Shown here: one piece after another, positions 7,094 through 15,309 of the stretch
How the letters are laid out: each line of letters starts with the position of its first letter
Position numbering within the stretch: the stretch's first letter is position 1
NCBI GenBank assembly: GCA_030625575.1
Contig: DAOUQP010000006.1
Span: forward strand, 1-37,337
DNA length: 37,337 bases
From: Eubacteriales bacterium
Lineage (GTDB): Bacteria; Bacillota; Clostridia; Peptostreptococcales; Acidaminobacteraceae
Reading direction: 5' to 3'
The notes under the pieces: generated by a model
Database searches by the model: none
What the model was told of the DNA's origin: nothing
What the model saw: only the letters and a program-made list of their open reading frames with translations
Program-made: the position numbers and the translations under genes

Positions 7094-7648
7094 ATGAAAA
7101 TAAAAAAAGAAAACAAGTGGATAATTCATGTGTTTTTTATGACGTTTTTTTTGGCTGTAAGCATTAGTGTTCTGTCGGAAATTTCTATTAAAAATTTAAA
7201 TATAGTATATTCGATTATTATATTAATGATAATTGTTTTTACTGGAATTATATTCGATATTATCGGTATAGCTGTTACTGCAGCGAATCCAAAACCGTTT
7301 AACGCTATGGCGTCAAGAAAAATAAAAGGTGCGAAAAAAGCGGTTAATTTAGTGAAGAAAGCTGATAGAGTATCAAATTTCTGCAATGACGTTATCGGTG
7401 ATATCGCAGGAATTTTAAGTGGTGCCGCCATTGCCGGCATATCGATTAAAATGGCACGATATGATTATTCTATATTAAATATATCTCTTATTGCAGTTAT
7501 TCTTAGTGGTTTAACTGCTTCGTTTACTGTTGGAGGCAAAGCCTTCGGTAAACAAATCGCAATCAGAAAATGGGAAAAAATAGTATTTTATACAGCGCTG
7601 ATTCTTTATCTAATTGAAGATAAAGTTAAAATCAAAGTAATGAAATAA
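7094..7648 (+). CDS. oapA: OLE-associated membrane protein OapA
   Basis: A 184-residue membrane protein placed 24 bases after the OLE-like RNA. Hydrophobic segments lie at about residues 10-30, 37-60, 125-150 and 160-178. A polar, very basic central region runs IAVTAANPKPFNAMASRKIKGAKKAVNLVKKADRV and suits RNA contact. A glycine-rich segment GDIAGILSGAAIAGISIK follows. In the family OapA binds OLE RNA directly and anchors it to the membrane. An in-frame TTG at 7088 lies only one base after the GGAG box, so ATG 7094, seven bases from it, is preferred. dxs follows after 13 bases. The assignment rests on topology, the basic core and position. Confidence 0.87.
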   Translation: MKIKKENKWIIHVFFMTFFLAVSISVLSEISIKNLNIVYSIIILMIIVFTGIIFDIIGIAVTAANPKPFNAMASRKIKGAKKAVNLVKKADRVSNFCNDVIGDIAGILSGAAIAGISIKMARYDYSILNISLIAVILSGLTASFTVGGKAFGKQIAIRKWEKIVFYTALILYLIEDKVKIKVMK

Positions 7649-7661
7649 TGGAGTTGAAATT

Positions 7662-9494
7662 TTGAATATTTTAGATTCAATCAAAAAACCATCAGATATT
7701 AAAAAACTAAAAATAAATCAGTTGAATCAATTGTCAAATGAATTAAGAGAATTTATCCTTGAAAGCGTTAGTCAAACAGGGGGACATTTAGCTTCAAATC
7801 TAGGAACAGTTGAACTTACAATAGCATTGCATTATGTTTTTAACAGTCCTGAAGATAAATTGATATGGGATGTTGGACATCAAGCATATGCTCATAAGAT
7901 TTTATCAGGAAGAAAAGATGCATTTAGCACTCTTAGACAGCTAGATGGACTAAGTGGATTTTTAAAACGATCTGAAAGTGAACACGATATTTTGGAAGCA
8001 GGTCATAGCTCAACATCGATATCTGCCGCATTGGGTTTAGCGAAGGTAAATGAAAATCTTGGTAATAATGATAATTACGTACTGCCGATTATCGGGGATG
8101 GAGCCTTAACAAGTGGAATGGCATTTGAAGCGCTTAATTACGCCGGTCAATGCAAAAGCCAACTGATTATCATACTGAACGATAATGAAATGTCGATATC
8201 CAATAACGTCGGCAGCATTTCAAAATATCTGAATAAAATCAGAGGATTTAAACTGTATACATCCTTAAAGCGTTCTATGGTTAATAAGTTAACTAAATCA
8301 CAAATAGGTACAAAAACTTATCATGTGATTTCAAAAACAAAAAGTAGCTTTAAAGAATTATTTATTCCAGGAATGCTATTTGAACATTTTGGATTATCTT
8401 ATATTGGACCAGTAGACGGTCATAATATTAAAGAAATAATTGAAACATTGGAACTTGCAAAAAAATTGGATAAACCAGTTCTTTTTCATGTGAAAACTGT
8501 AAAAGGAAAAGGTTATTTGTCTGCTGAGAAAAATCCTGATTTATATCACGGTGTTGGAAAATTCGATTTAAAATATGGAATAACACCATCAGATAAATCA
8601 ACATATTCGAATGTTTTTGGAAACCATTTACTTGATATGGCAAAGAATGATAGTAGAGTCATTGTATTGACTGCTGCGATGTCGTCCGGTACTGGGTTGA
8701 ATAAATTTGCGGAAGAACTAAATAAACAGTTCATCGATGTCGGTATCGCCGAGCAAAATGCCGTTACAATGGCTGCAGGGTTGGCTATTGGAGGATTCAA
8801 ACCTTATGTAGCTGTGTATTCTACTTTTTTACAAAGAGCTTTTGATCAAATAATTCACGATGTCGCCTTACAAAATTTAAGTGTTGTTTTTTGTATAGAT
8901 AGATCGGGATTAGTTGGAAGTGATGGGGAAACTCATCATGGAATTTTCGACACATCTTATTTAAGTCTTATTCCAAATATAACTATCATGATGCCGAAGG
9001 ATAGTAATGAACTTATTAGAATGCTGGATTTCAGTAAAGACTTCAACGGACCTTTGGTAATAAAATATTTTAAAGGTGAGTCATACACAATCAACGATGA
9101 TGTAGATGATTTATTTGAACCTGAGCTTATAGTTAAAGGGGAAAATACTCTTATCATTACAACTGGTAGATTGGTAAAAGAAGCATACGATGCATCGGAA
9201 ATAAACAATTTCAGCTACGGTGTTTTAAATGTAAGAACACTAAAACCTTTAAATTATGAAAGCATTTATAATATAGCAAAAGATTATGATAAAGTATTTA
9301 TTATTGAAGAAAATATAAAAACAGGTAGTTTTACCATGCAAATGGAAAATCATTTTCTAAAAAATGGATTTACAAATGTTGAAACATTCAATTTGCCTGA
9401 TACATTCATAGAACATGGAAGCATCAATGAGTTGCTTGACAGGTACCAATTAGATGCCAAGGGAATAATTAACCATATAAATAAAGGAATGTGA
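7662..9494 (+). CDS. dxs: 1-deoxy-D-xylulose-5-phosphate synthase
   Basis: The thiamine-diphosphate enzyme that condenses pyruvate with glyceraldehyde 3-phosphate, first step of the MEP isoprenoid pathway. The 610-residue protein has the N-terminal QTGGHLASNLGTVELTIALHYVF, the TPP-binding GDGALTSGMAFEALN with NDNEMSIS, the transketolase glutamate region DVGIAEQNAVTMAAG, and DRSGLVGSDGETHHG. It uses a TTG start; the GGAG at 7650-7653 lies 8 bases upstream and no closer ATG fits. It is directly downstream of the OLE/OapA pair, the arrangement known from other OLE-bearing Firmicutes. Confidence 0.96.
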   Translation: MNILDSIKKPSDIKKLKINQLNQLSNELREFILESVSQTGGHLASNLGTVELTIALHYVFNSPEDKLIWDVGHQAYAHKILSGRKDAFSTLRQLDGLSGFLKRSESEHDILEAGHSSTSISAALGLAKVNENLGNNDNYVLPIIGDGALTSGMAFEALNYAGQCKSQLIIILNDNEMSISNNVGSISKYLNKIRGFKLYTSLKRSMVNKLTKSQIGTKTYHVISKTKSSFKELFIPGMLFEHFGLSYIGPVDGHNIKEIIETLELAKKLDKPVLFHVKTVKGKGYLSAEKNPDLYHGVGKFDLKYGITPSDKSTYSNVFGNHLLDMAKNDSRVIVLTAAMSSGTGLNKFAEELNKQFIDVGIAEQNAVTMAAGLAIGGFKPYVAVYSTFLQRAFDQIIHDVALQNLSVVFCIDRSGLVGSDGETHHGIFDTSYLSLIPNITIMMPKDSNELIRMLDFSKDFNGPLVIKYFKGESYTINDDVDDLFEPELIVKGENTLIITTGRLVKEAYDASEINNFSYGVLNVRTLKPLNYESIYNIAKDYDKVFIIEENIKTGSFTMQMENHFLKNGFTNVETFNLPDTFIEHGSINELLDRYQLDAKGIINHINKGM

Positions 9495-9498
9495 TTAC

Positions 9499-10299
9499 TT
9501 GAAAATTAGAATAGATCAATTGATGCACGACACCGGACTGACTGATTCTAGAGAAAAAGCAAAGCGATTGATTATGTCTGGAATTATCTATATAGATAAT
9601 TTAAGAGTAGATAAACCTGGAACTAAAGTTGATAGTGATTCAAATATTGAAATTCGGGGTAAGAAGTTGAAGTACGTCAGTAGAGGCGGGCTTAAGCTCG
9701 AAAAAGCGATTGAAAACTATAATATAAATTTAAAAGAAAAAGTTTGTATGGATATTGGTGCGTCTACAGGTGGGTTTACAGATTGTATGCTGCAAAATGG
9801 TGCTAAAAGAGTTTATTCAATCGATGTCGGATATGGCCAGCTTGACTGGAAGCTTAGAAATCACGAAGCGGTAATAAATTTAGAAAAGACAAATATGCGT
9901 TATATCACTTTTGATAAAATCGGTGAAAAAGTCGATTTTATCAGTATTGATGTTTCGTTTATTTCAATAAGTAAAATTGTTCCGGTTCTAGATCAATTTG
10001 CAAAGGATACAACAGAAGCGGTTATATTAATCAAGCCTCAATTCGAAGCAGGTAGAGAAAATGTTAAAAAAAATGGGGTAGTGAGAGAAAAGTCTATTCA
10101 TGAAGAAGTTTTGAATAAAACAATTCAAATGATTAATGATAATCATTGGGAAATAATTGAATTGACTTATTCGCCGGTTAAAGGACCTAAGGGAAATATT
10201 GAATTTCTTGCATACTGTAAACGCAATGAAAATGCAGATATTCTTTTTAATGAAGAATTGATTAAAAACATTGTTGCAGATGCACATAATAATTTATAA
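9499..10299 (+). CDS. tlyA: TlyA/YqxC family rRNA 2'-O-methyltransferase
   Basis: A 266-residue protein with an N-terminal S4 RNA-binding domain (about residues 1-62, MKIRIDQLMHDTGLTDSREKAKRLIMSGIIYID) and a FtsJ-type methyltransferase domain (MDIGASTGGFTDCMLQNGAKRVYSIDVGYGQLDWKLR, then DVSFISISKIVP). In mycobacteria TlyA makes 2'-O-methylcytidines in 16S and 23S rRNA and confers capreomycin sensitivity; in Firmicutes the gene is often called yqxC and annotated as haemolysin. The start is TTG, with AAGGA overlapping the end of dxs. It lies between dxs and argR, the usual Firmicute order. Confidence 0.92.
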   Translation: MKIRIDQLMHDTGLTDSREKAKRLIMSGIIYIDNLRVDKPGTKVDSDSNIEIRGKKLKYVSRGGLKLEKAIENYNINLKEKVCMDIGASTGGFTDCMLQNGAKRVYSIDVGYGQLDWKLRNHEAVINLEKTNMRYITFDKIGEKVDFISIDVSFISISKIVPVLDQFAKDTTEAVILIKPQFEAGRENVKKNGVVREKSIHEEVLNKTIQMINDNHWEIIELTYSPVKGPKGNIEFLAYCKRNENADILFNEELIKNIVADAHNNL

Positions 10300-10311
10300 T
10301 AGGAGGCATTT

Positions 10312-10761
10312 ATGAAGTATAATAGGCATTCTAAAATTTTGGATATCATTGAGCATAACGAAATTGAAACTCAAGAAGATTTGGCGGAAGAATTAAAAAA
10401 ACAAGGATTCAACGTTACTCAGGCTACAGTATCTAGAGATATTAAAGAACTTCGCCTGATAAAAGTGTTATCCAAAACTGGTCGGTATAAATATTCAATA
10501 ATTAATCAAAATGATGCGCCGATCTTAAAACGCTTCATAAATTTGTTTAAAGATTCTGTAATATCCCTAGACCATTCTGGCAATATTGTCGTTGTAAGAA
10601 CTTTAATAGGCTCGGCAAACGCTGCTGCCGCTGCTATAGATGCTTTAAGAATTGACGGAATTGTAGGTACAATAGCAGGCGATGATACGATATTTATTTT
10701 GCTTAGAACTGAAGAGGAAAGTCTTAGAGTTATTGATATTTTTAAAGAAATAATCGGGTAG
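10312..10761 (+). CDS. argR: Arginine repressor ArgR/AhrC
   Basis: Hexameric regulator of arginine metabolism that binds ARG boxes when arginine is bound. The 149-residue protein has the N-terminal winged helix (ETQEDLAEELKKQGFNVTQATVSRDIKELRLIKV) and the C-terminal oligomerisation/arginine-binding domain with GSANAAAAAIDAL and the aspartates of GTIAGDDTIFI. A full AGGAGG precedes the ATG. No arginine biosynthesis genes are in the window; the position before recN is a conserved Firmicute arrangement and does not itself suggest a local target. Confidence 0.96.
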   Translation: MKYNRHSKILDIIEHNEIETQEDLAEELKKQGFNVTQATVSRDIKELRLIKVLSKTGRYKYSIINQNDAPILKRFINLFKDSVISLDHSGNIVVVRTLIGSANAAAAAIDALRIDGIVGTIAGDDTIFILLRTEEESLRVIDIFKEIIG

Positions 10762-10772
10762 CAGGTGATGCA

Positions 10773-12437
10773 ATGCTTCTAGAATTAAATATTAAGAATT
10801 TCATTATAATTGATCAAATAAATGTTAAATTTGATAAACGGTTGAATATCATTACTGGTGAAACGGGAGCTGGAAAATCGATTATCATCGAAGCAATTAA
10901 TTTGGCATTAGGGAAAAAAATTAAAAATGCCACTCAAAAGATAAAAGGTGACAAGGCTATTATTGAATTGATTTTTGATGTTGACCCTAAAAAAATAAAT
11001 TTGTCTATTATTGATGAGGAATTAATTAATGATGGCATTTTTGTTATTACAAGAGAAATTTATACTAATGGAAAAAGCATTTCCAGGTTAAATGGAAAAA
11101 TAATTTCTCAAGGTAATCTACTGCAATTGACAAATCAGTTGATTGATGTTCACGGGCAACATAAACATCAATCATTATTGGATGAAAAAACTCATTTAAA
11201 AACAATCGATGCATTTGGATATAAGGAAATTGAATCTAATTTAAATGAAGTTAAAAAATTGAGCGACAGATATTTCGAAATTTTAGAGAATATTAATCTT
11301 ACTATCAATAATGAAACAAATTTTGATGTTGATTATTTGAAGTTTCAGTATAAAGAAATTGAGAGTGCGAATTTAAATATTGTAGAAGATAATGAAATAG
11401 AAGATAAATTTAATAGGTTAAGCCACTTGGAAGATATAATCAACAATCTACAAGAGAGTAGTTTATTGATTGACAATGAAAATGGAATATTAAATCAATT
11501 GGTTATGGCAAAAACCAATTTAAATAAAATATCAAATTATGATTCCAACATTTATGATATTTTGAATCGAATCGAAAGTTTGGTTATTGAATCTTCAGAT
11601 ATAAGCAGTGAAATCAATCATTTGTTAAGTGCTTATGATTTTGACGAGCATGAATTCGAGAAAATTGAAAACCGATTTTCGGAATTAAATCTCTTAATGA
11701 AAAAATATGGCAATTCATTAGAATCTATTATAGAGTATAAAGATACTATTCAGGAAAAAATTGATAAAGTAAATAGAAGAGAAATTATTTTAAAAGAATT
11801 GCAAGAAGAAATGGAAATCATTTATAAAGAATATTTTATAAAATCGAAAGACTTGTCTATTCAGAGAAAAGAAGTATTCAAAGTATTCAAAAACAAAATA
11901 AGAGCTGAAATAAGTGAATTAAATTTGAAAGATATAATTTTTGAAGCTGATTTTAAAGAAAAATTAAGTAACGACAATATAAAAGTGACTAAAACCGGAT
12001 ATGATGATTTGCAATTTTTATTAAGCGCCAACAAAGGAATGAAACCAATGCCGTTAAAAGAAACAGCATCAGGCGGAGAAATTTCCAGAATTATGCTTGG
12101 TATAAAAATTGTTCTATCAGAAATTGACGAGATTGATACAATGATTTTTGATGAAATAGATACAGGAATCAGTGGTGAAACTGCATTTAAAGTAGGTAAG
12201 AAAATGGTTGAACTTTCAAAAAGAAAACAAATCATAGCTATAACTCATTTACCTCAAATAGCAGCTGCAGCCGATAGACATTTTAAAATTGAAAAGCTAG
12301 AAGGATTATCTCAATTGATACCTCTTGACGAGAATGAAAAGATCAATGAAGTGGCACGTATTATTTCTGGCTCAACTGTAGATAAACACGCAATAAAAAA
12401 TAGTCAAAGTTTAATTGAACAAATAAAAAAAATATAA
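10773..12437 (+). CDS. recN: DNA repair protein RecN
   Basis: SMC-like ATPase that acts early in double-strand break repair. The 554-residue protein has the Walker A motif TGETGAGKSIIIEAINLALG near residue 30, a long central coiled-coil region rich in E, K, I and N, the ABC signature TASGGEISRIMLGIKIVLS, and Walker B with D-loop TMIFDEIDTGISGETAFKVG, then the switch ITHLPQIAAAAD. AGGTG five bases before the ATG supports the start. In spore formers spoIVB and spo0A normally follow recN; here a xerD-type gene follows after 18 bases. Confidence 0.96.
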   Translation: MLLELNIKNFIIIDQINVKFDKRLNIITGETGAGKSIIIEAINLALGKKIKNATQKIKGDKAIIELIFDVDPKKINLSIIDEELINDGIFVITREIYTNGKSISRLNGKIISQGNLLQLTNQLIDVHGQHKHQSLLDEKTHLKTIDAFGYKEIESNLNEVKKLSDRYFEILENINLTINNETNFDVDYLKFQYKEIESANLNIVEDNEIEDKFNRLSHLEDIINNLQESSLLIDNENGILNQLVMAKTNLNKISNYDSNIYDILNRIESLVIESSDISSEINHLLSAYDFDEHEFEKIENRFSELNLLMKKYGNSLESIIEYKDTIQEKIDKVNRREIILKELQEEMEIIYKEYFIKSKDLSIQRKEVFKVFKNKIRAEISELNLKDIIFEADFKEKLSNDNIKVTKTGYDDLQFLLSANKGMKPMPLKETASGGEISRIMLGIKIVLSEIDEIDTMIFDEIDTGISGETAFKVGKKMVELSKRKQIIAITHLPQIAAAADRHFKIEKLEGLSQLIPLDENEKINEVARIISGSTVDKHAIKNSQSLIEQIKKI

Positions 12438-12455
12438 TACCATCGGAGTGAAATA

Positions 12456-13301
12456 ATGAAAGTAAGAGTAGAAAGTTTTATTAAATATTTACATAGTAAT
12501 AAGTTATCTCATAATACTATAATATCGTATGAGAGAGATATAAGAGAATTTAGTAAATTTCTTAGTTCAAAAAATATTATTGATTATCAAGAAATTGAAC
12601 AAGTTCATATTAGTGATTTTGTTGATCAAATGACACTTAAAGGAGTAAGCAATTCGACAATATATCGCAAATCAACGACAATCAAAAAATTCTTTTCGTT
12701 TTTGTTGAAAGATGACTTGATTACTCATAATCCTACTTTAGAAATTAAAAGACCGAAAGTTAAAAGAGACCTGCCGGATTGTATTTCCAGAGAAGAATTT
12801 GATTTAATAGTGAATGAAATCGATAAAACCTCATTAGTAGGAAAAAGAGACTATTTAATATTTGAGTCGTTGTTTGGAACAGGAATTAAAGTTTCTGAAC
12901 TTATCAATGTAAATGTTGATGACGTTAATATGAATACAAATGAATTAATGATTAATAACAACAACGTAAGAAATATTCCTTTGAAGACAGAACTCTTGGA
13001 AATAGTCAGTGATTACTTCATCAATACAAGAAGTAACTTCATTAAATATCCTACAGATGCTTTATTCTTAAATTACAAAGGTGATAGAATTTCAAGACAG
13101 GGAATCTGGAAAATCATTAAAAAATACTCTCATCAATCACCGATTGATAAGGAGATAAATCCTCATACTTTAAGGAACTCTTATGCAGTTCATTTATTCA
13201 ACAATGGTGAAAAACCTGAACATGTAAGAAAAATTATGGGATATAACCATATTATATCTTCGAAATATTTTTCTTGTTGTACAAAGGAAGGAGTAGAATA
13301 A
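12456..13301 (+). CDS. XerD-like tyrosine recombinase with substituted catalytic residues
   Basis: A 281-residue protein at the normal xerD position just before deoB. Residues 1-85 form the SAM-like core-binding domain (SHNTIISYERDIREFSKFL, STIYRKSTTIKKFFSFLLKDDLITHNP). The catalytic domain follows but its residues are altered. By alignment with XerD, the first arginine of G-[LI]-R-V-S-E-L is K145; the beta-hairpin lysine region reads N-N-N-N-V-R-N with no lysine; H237 and R240 of HTLR are kept; the histidine of L-G-H is Y263; and the nucleophilic tyrosine position is F272, with a tyrosine one residue earlier (Y271). The protein then ends after only nine more residues. The frame is clean, so this looks like a maintained pseudo-recombinase or a very divergent enzyme. 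Spacing between the substituted positions is as in E. coli XerD. Confidence 0.85.
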   Translation: MKVRVESFIKYLHSNKLSHNTIISYERDIREFSKFLSSKNIIDYQEIEQVHISDFVDQMTLKGVSNSTIYRKSTTIKKFFSFLLKDDLITHNPTLEIKRPKVKRDLPDCISREEFDLIVNEIDKTSLVGKRDYLIFESLFGTGIKVSELINVNVDDVNMNTNELMINNNNVRNIPLKTELLEIVSDYFINTRSNFIKYPTDALFLNYKGDRISRQGIWKIIKKYSHQSPIDKEINPHTLRNSYAVHLFNNGEKPEHVRKIMGYNHIISSKYFSCCTKEGVE

Positions 13302-14473
13302 TGTCGAGAATTATTTTAGTAATTATTGATAGTGTTGGTATAGGCGCAATGCCAGATGCAGAGAAATTTGGTGATTTTGGCGTTGATACCTTTGGTAATA
13401 TTTATAAAACATTTCCTGATATGAAGATTGACAATCTAAAACAATTAGGAGTTAGCAAAATCGATGGCGTTGATTATATTGATTATAATGGTCAAATTAT
13501 TGGTTCATATGGAAAAATGAAAGAACTTTCTAACGGTAAAGATACAACTACAGGTCATTGGGAAATTGCTGGTTTGCATATAGAGCAACCTTTCAAGACC
13601 TATCCAGATGGTTTTCCAGATCGAATAATAAAATTATTTGAAGAAAAAACAGGTAGAGAAGTATTATGTAACAAGCCTGCTTCTGGAACTGTAATAATTG
13701 AAGAATTTGGTGAAGAGCATTTAAAAACCGGGAAACCGATTGTTTATACATCGGCAGATAGTGTTTTTCAAATTGCAGCTCATGAAGATATAATTCCATT
13801 GGACGAATTATATTCTATGTGTCAAATAGCAAGAGATATTCTAATGGGTGAAGATCAAGTAGCTAGAATAATCGCAAGACCTTTCATTGGTGAAAAAGGT
13901 AAATTTGAAAGAACTCCCAATAGAAGAGATTTTTCACTTAGTCCGTTTGGCAAGACTATTTTAGATGAATTGAAAGAAAATAATTTCGATGTCATTGCAG
14001 TTGGAAAAATTGCCGATATTTTCAATAATCAAGGTATAACAGAAGATGTACATATTGTAAGCAATATGGATGGCGTCGATCACACGATACGCTATATCAA
14101 AGAAAATAACAATGGCCTCATCTTCACAAATTTAGTGGATTTTGATGCTAAATTTGGTCATAGAAGAGATGTTGAAGGATATAAAAACGCCATTGAAGAA
14201 TTTGATTTAAGAGTTCCAGAAATGATAGAAGCCATGAATAAAGATGATATATTGATTATTTCAGCAGATCATGGTAATGACCCAACTTATAAAGGAACTG
14301 ACCATACGAGAGAGATGGTACCTCTTCTTGTATATGGTGAAAACATAAAAAGAAATGCTAATTTAGGAATACGAAATTCTTTTTCAGATATAGCAGCGAC
14401 TATCGCTGATTATTTCAAAGTGAATAATATCGGAAACGGCGTAAGCTTCCTAGATGAAATACTGGAGGATTAG
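13301..14473 (+). CDS. deoB: Phosphopentomutase
   Basis: Interconverts (deoxy)ribose 1-phosphate and 5-phosphate, linking nucleoside phosphorolysis to central metabolism. The 390-residue alkaline-phosphatase-fold enzyme starts MSRIILVIIDSVGIGAMPDAEKFGD and has the metal-ligand motifs KDTTTGHWEIAG and ISADHGNDPTYKGTDHTREMVP. AAGGAAGGAG lies 7 bases before ATG 13301; the frame is open further upstream, but that part lies inside the preceding gene. It overlaps the upstream stop by one base (TAATG). Three nucleoside phosphorylase genes follow. Confidence 0.96.
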   Translation: MSRIILVIIDSVGIGAMPDAEKFGDFGVDTFGNIYKTFPDMKIDNLKQLGVSKIDGVDYIDYNGQIIGSYGKMKELSNGKDTTTGHWEIAGLHIEQPFKTYPDGFPDRIIKLFEEKTGREVLCNKPASGTVIIEEFGEEHLKTGKPIVYTSADSVFQIAAHEDIIPLDELYSMCQIARDILMGEDQVARIIARPFIGEKGKFERTPNRRDFSLSPFGKTILDELKENNFDVIAVGKIADIFNNQGITEDVHIVSNMDGVDHTIRYIKENNNGLIFTNLVDFDAKFGHRRDVEGYKNAIEEFDLRVPEMIEAMNKDDILIISADHGNDPTYKGTDHTREMVPLLVYGENIKRNANLGIRNSFSDIAATIADYFKVNNIGNGVSFLDEILED

Positions 14474-14475
14474 AA

Positions 14476-15309
14476 ATGGATTATAAAAGAAAAATCGAGC
14501 TTTCGACTGAATATATTCTAAAAGAGTTGAAAGGTATTGAAAATATTGAAGTAGCTCTGATTCTAGGATCGGGTTTAGGTGTTTTAGCAGATGAAATTTC
14601 AAATCCTATTATTATTTCATATGACGATATACCATATTTTCCAGTATCGACTGTTGAAGGGCATAAAGGTCAATTTGTAATCGGAAATTTATCCGGCAAG
14701 ACTGTTATTGCAATGCAAGGCAGATTTCATTATTATGAAGGTTATGATATGAAAAAAGTAACTTTCCCAATTAGAATTTTCAGTGCATTGGGAATCAAGA
14801 AAATGATTGTAACAAATGCTTCTGGTGGGGTTAATCTAGATTATGTTGCTGGTGATTTGATGATTATTGAAGATCATATCAATTTTGCTTTTGATAATCC
14901 GCTAATCGGGAAAAATTGTTCAGAAATGGGACCTAGATTTCCTGACACTTCGAGAATTTATAAAGAATATTTAATGGATATCGCACAAGATTCCGCCAAA
15001 GAATTAAATATTGAAATAAAAAAAGGAGTTTATTTATTCAATACAGGTCCAACGTATGAAACACCTGCTGAAGTAAAAATGGCACGTGTTTTAGGAGCGG
15101 ATGCTGTGGGTATGTCGACTGTGCCTGAAGGCATTGTTGCTGCTCATGAAGGTATAGATGTATTGGGAATCTCTTTAATAACAAATATGGCTTCGGGAAT
15201 TTTAGATCAACCTTTAAGTCATAGTGAAGTTGTAGAAACGGCAGATAGAGTGAAAAATGATTTTATCAAATTAGTTAAAAAAATACTTGAAAAAATAGAG
15301 GTGAAATAA
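14476..15309 (+). CDS. Purine nucleoside phosphorylase (first of tandem pair)
   Basis: Trimeric class I PNP, which splits inosine and guanosine with phosphate. The 277-residue protein shows GSGLGVLADEI, the phosphate-site histidine in VEGHKGQ, QGRFHYYEGY, TNASGG, the purine-binding NTGPTYETPAE and GMSTVPE, and TNMASG. The asparagine of TNMA corresponds to human PNP N243, which favours 6-oxopurines, so classic inosine/guanosine specificity is likely. It starts 2 bases after deoB. A paralogue follows directly, overlapping by one base. Confidence 0.93.
   Translation: MDYKRKIELSTEYILKELKGIENIEVALILGSGLGVLADEISNPIIISYDDIPYFPVSTVEGHKGQFVIGNLSGKTVIAMQGRFHYYEGYDMKKVTFPIRIFSALGIKKMIVTNASGGVNLDYVAGDLMIIEDHINFAFDNPLIGKNCSEMGPRFPDTSRIYKEYLMDIAQDSAKELNIEIKKGVYLFNTGPTYETPAEVKMARVLGADAVGMSTVPEGIVAAHEGIDVLGISLITNMASGILDQPLSHSEVVETADRVKNDFIKLVKKILEKIEVK

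Noticed and set aside
7126-7440. A 104-codon minus-strand frame across oapA
   Set aside because: Antisense to a convincing membrane protein; its hydrophobicity mirrors the sense strand and no known motif is visible.
13230-13301. Frameshift as the cause of the odd XerD C-terminus
   Set aside because: Reading the other frames near 13240-13300 does not restore the canonical tyrosine segment, and the altered residues at 145 and 166-172 lie far upstream, so a single frameshift cannot explain the pattern.
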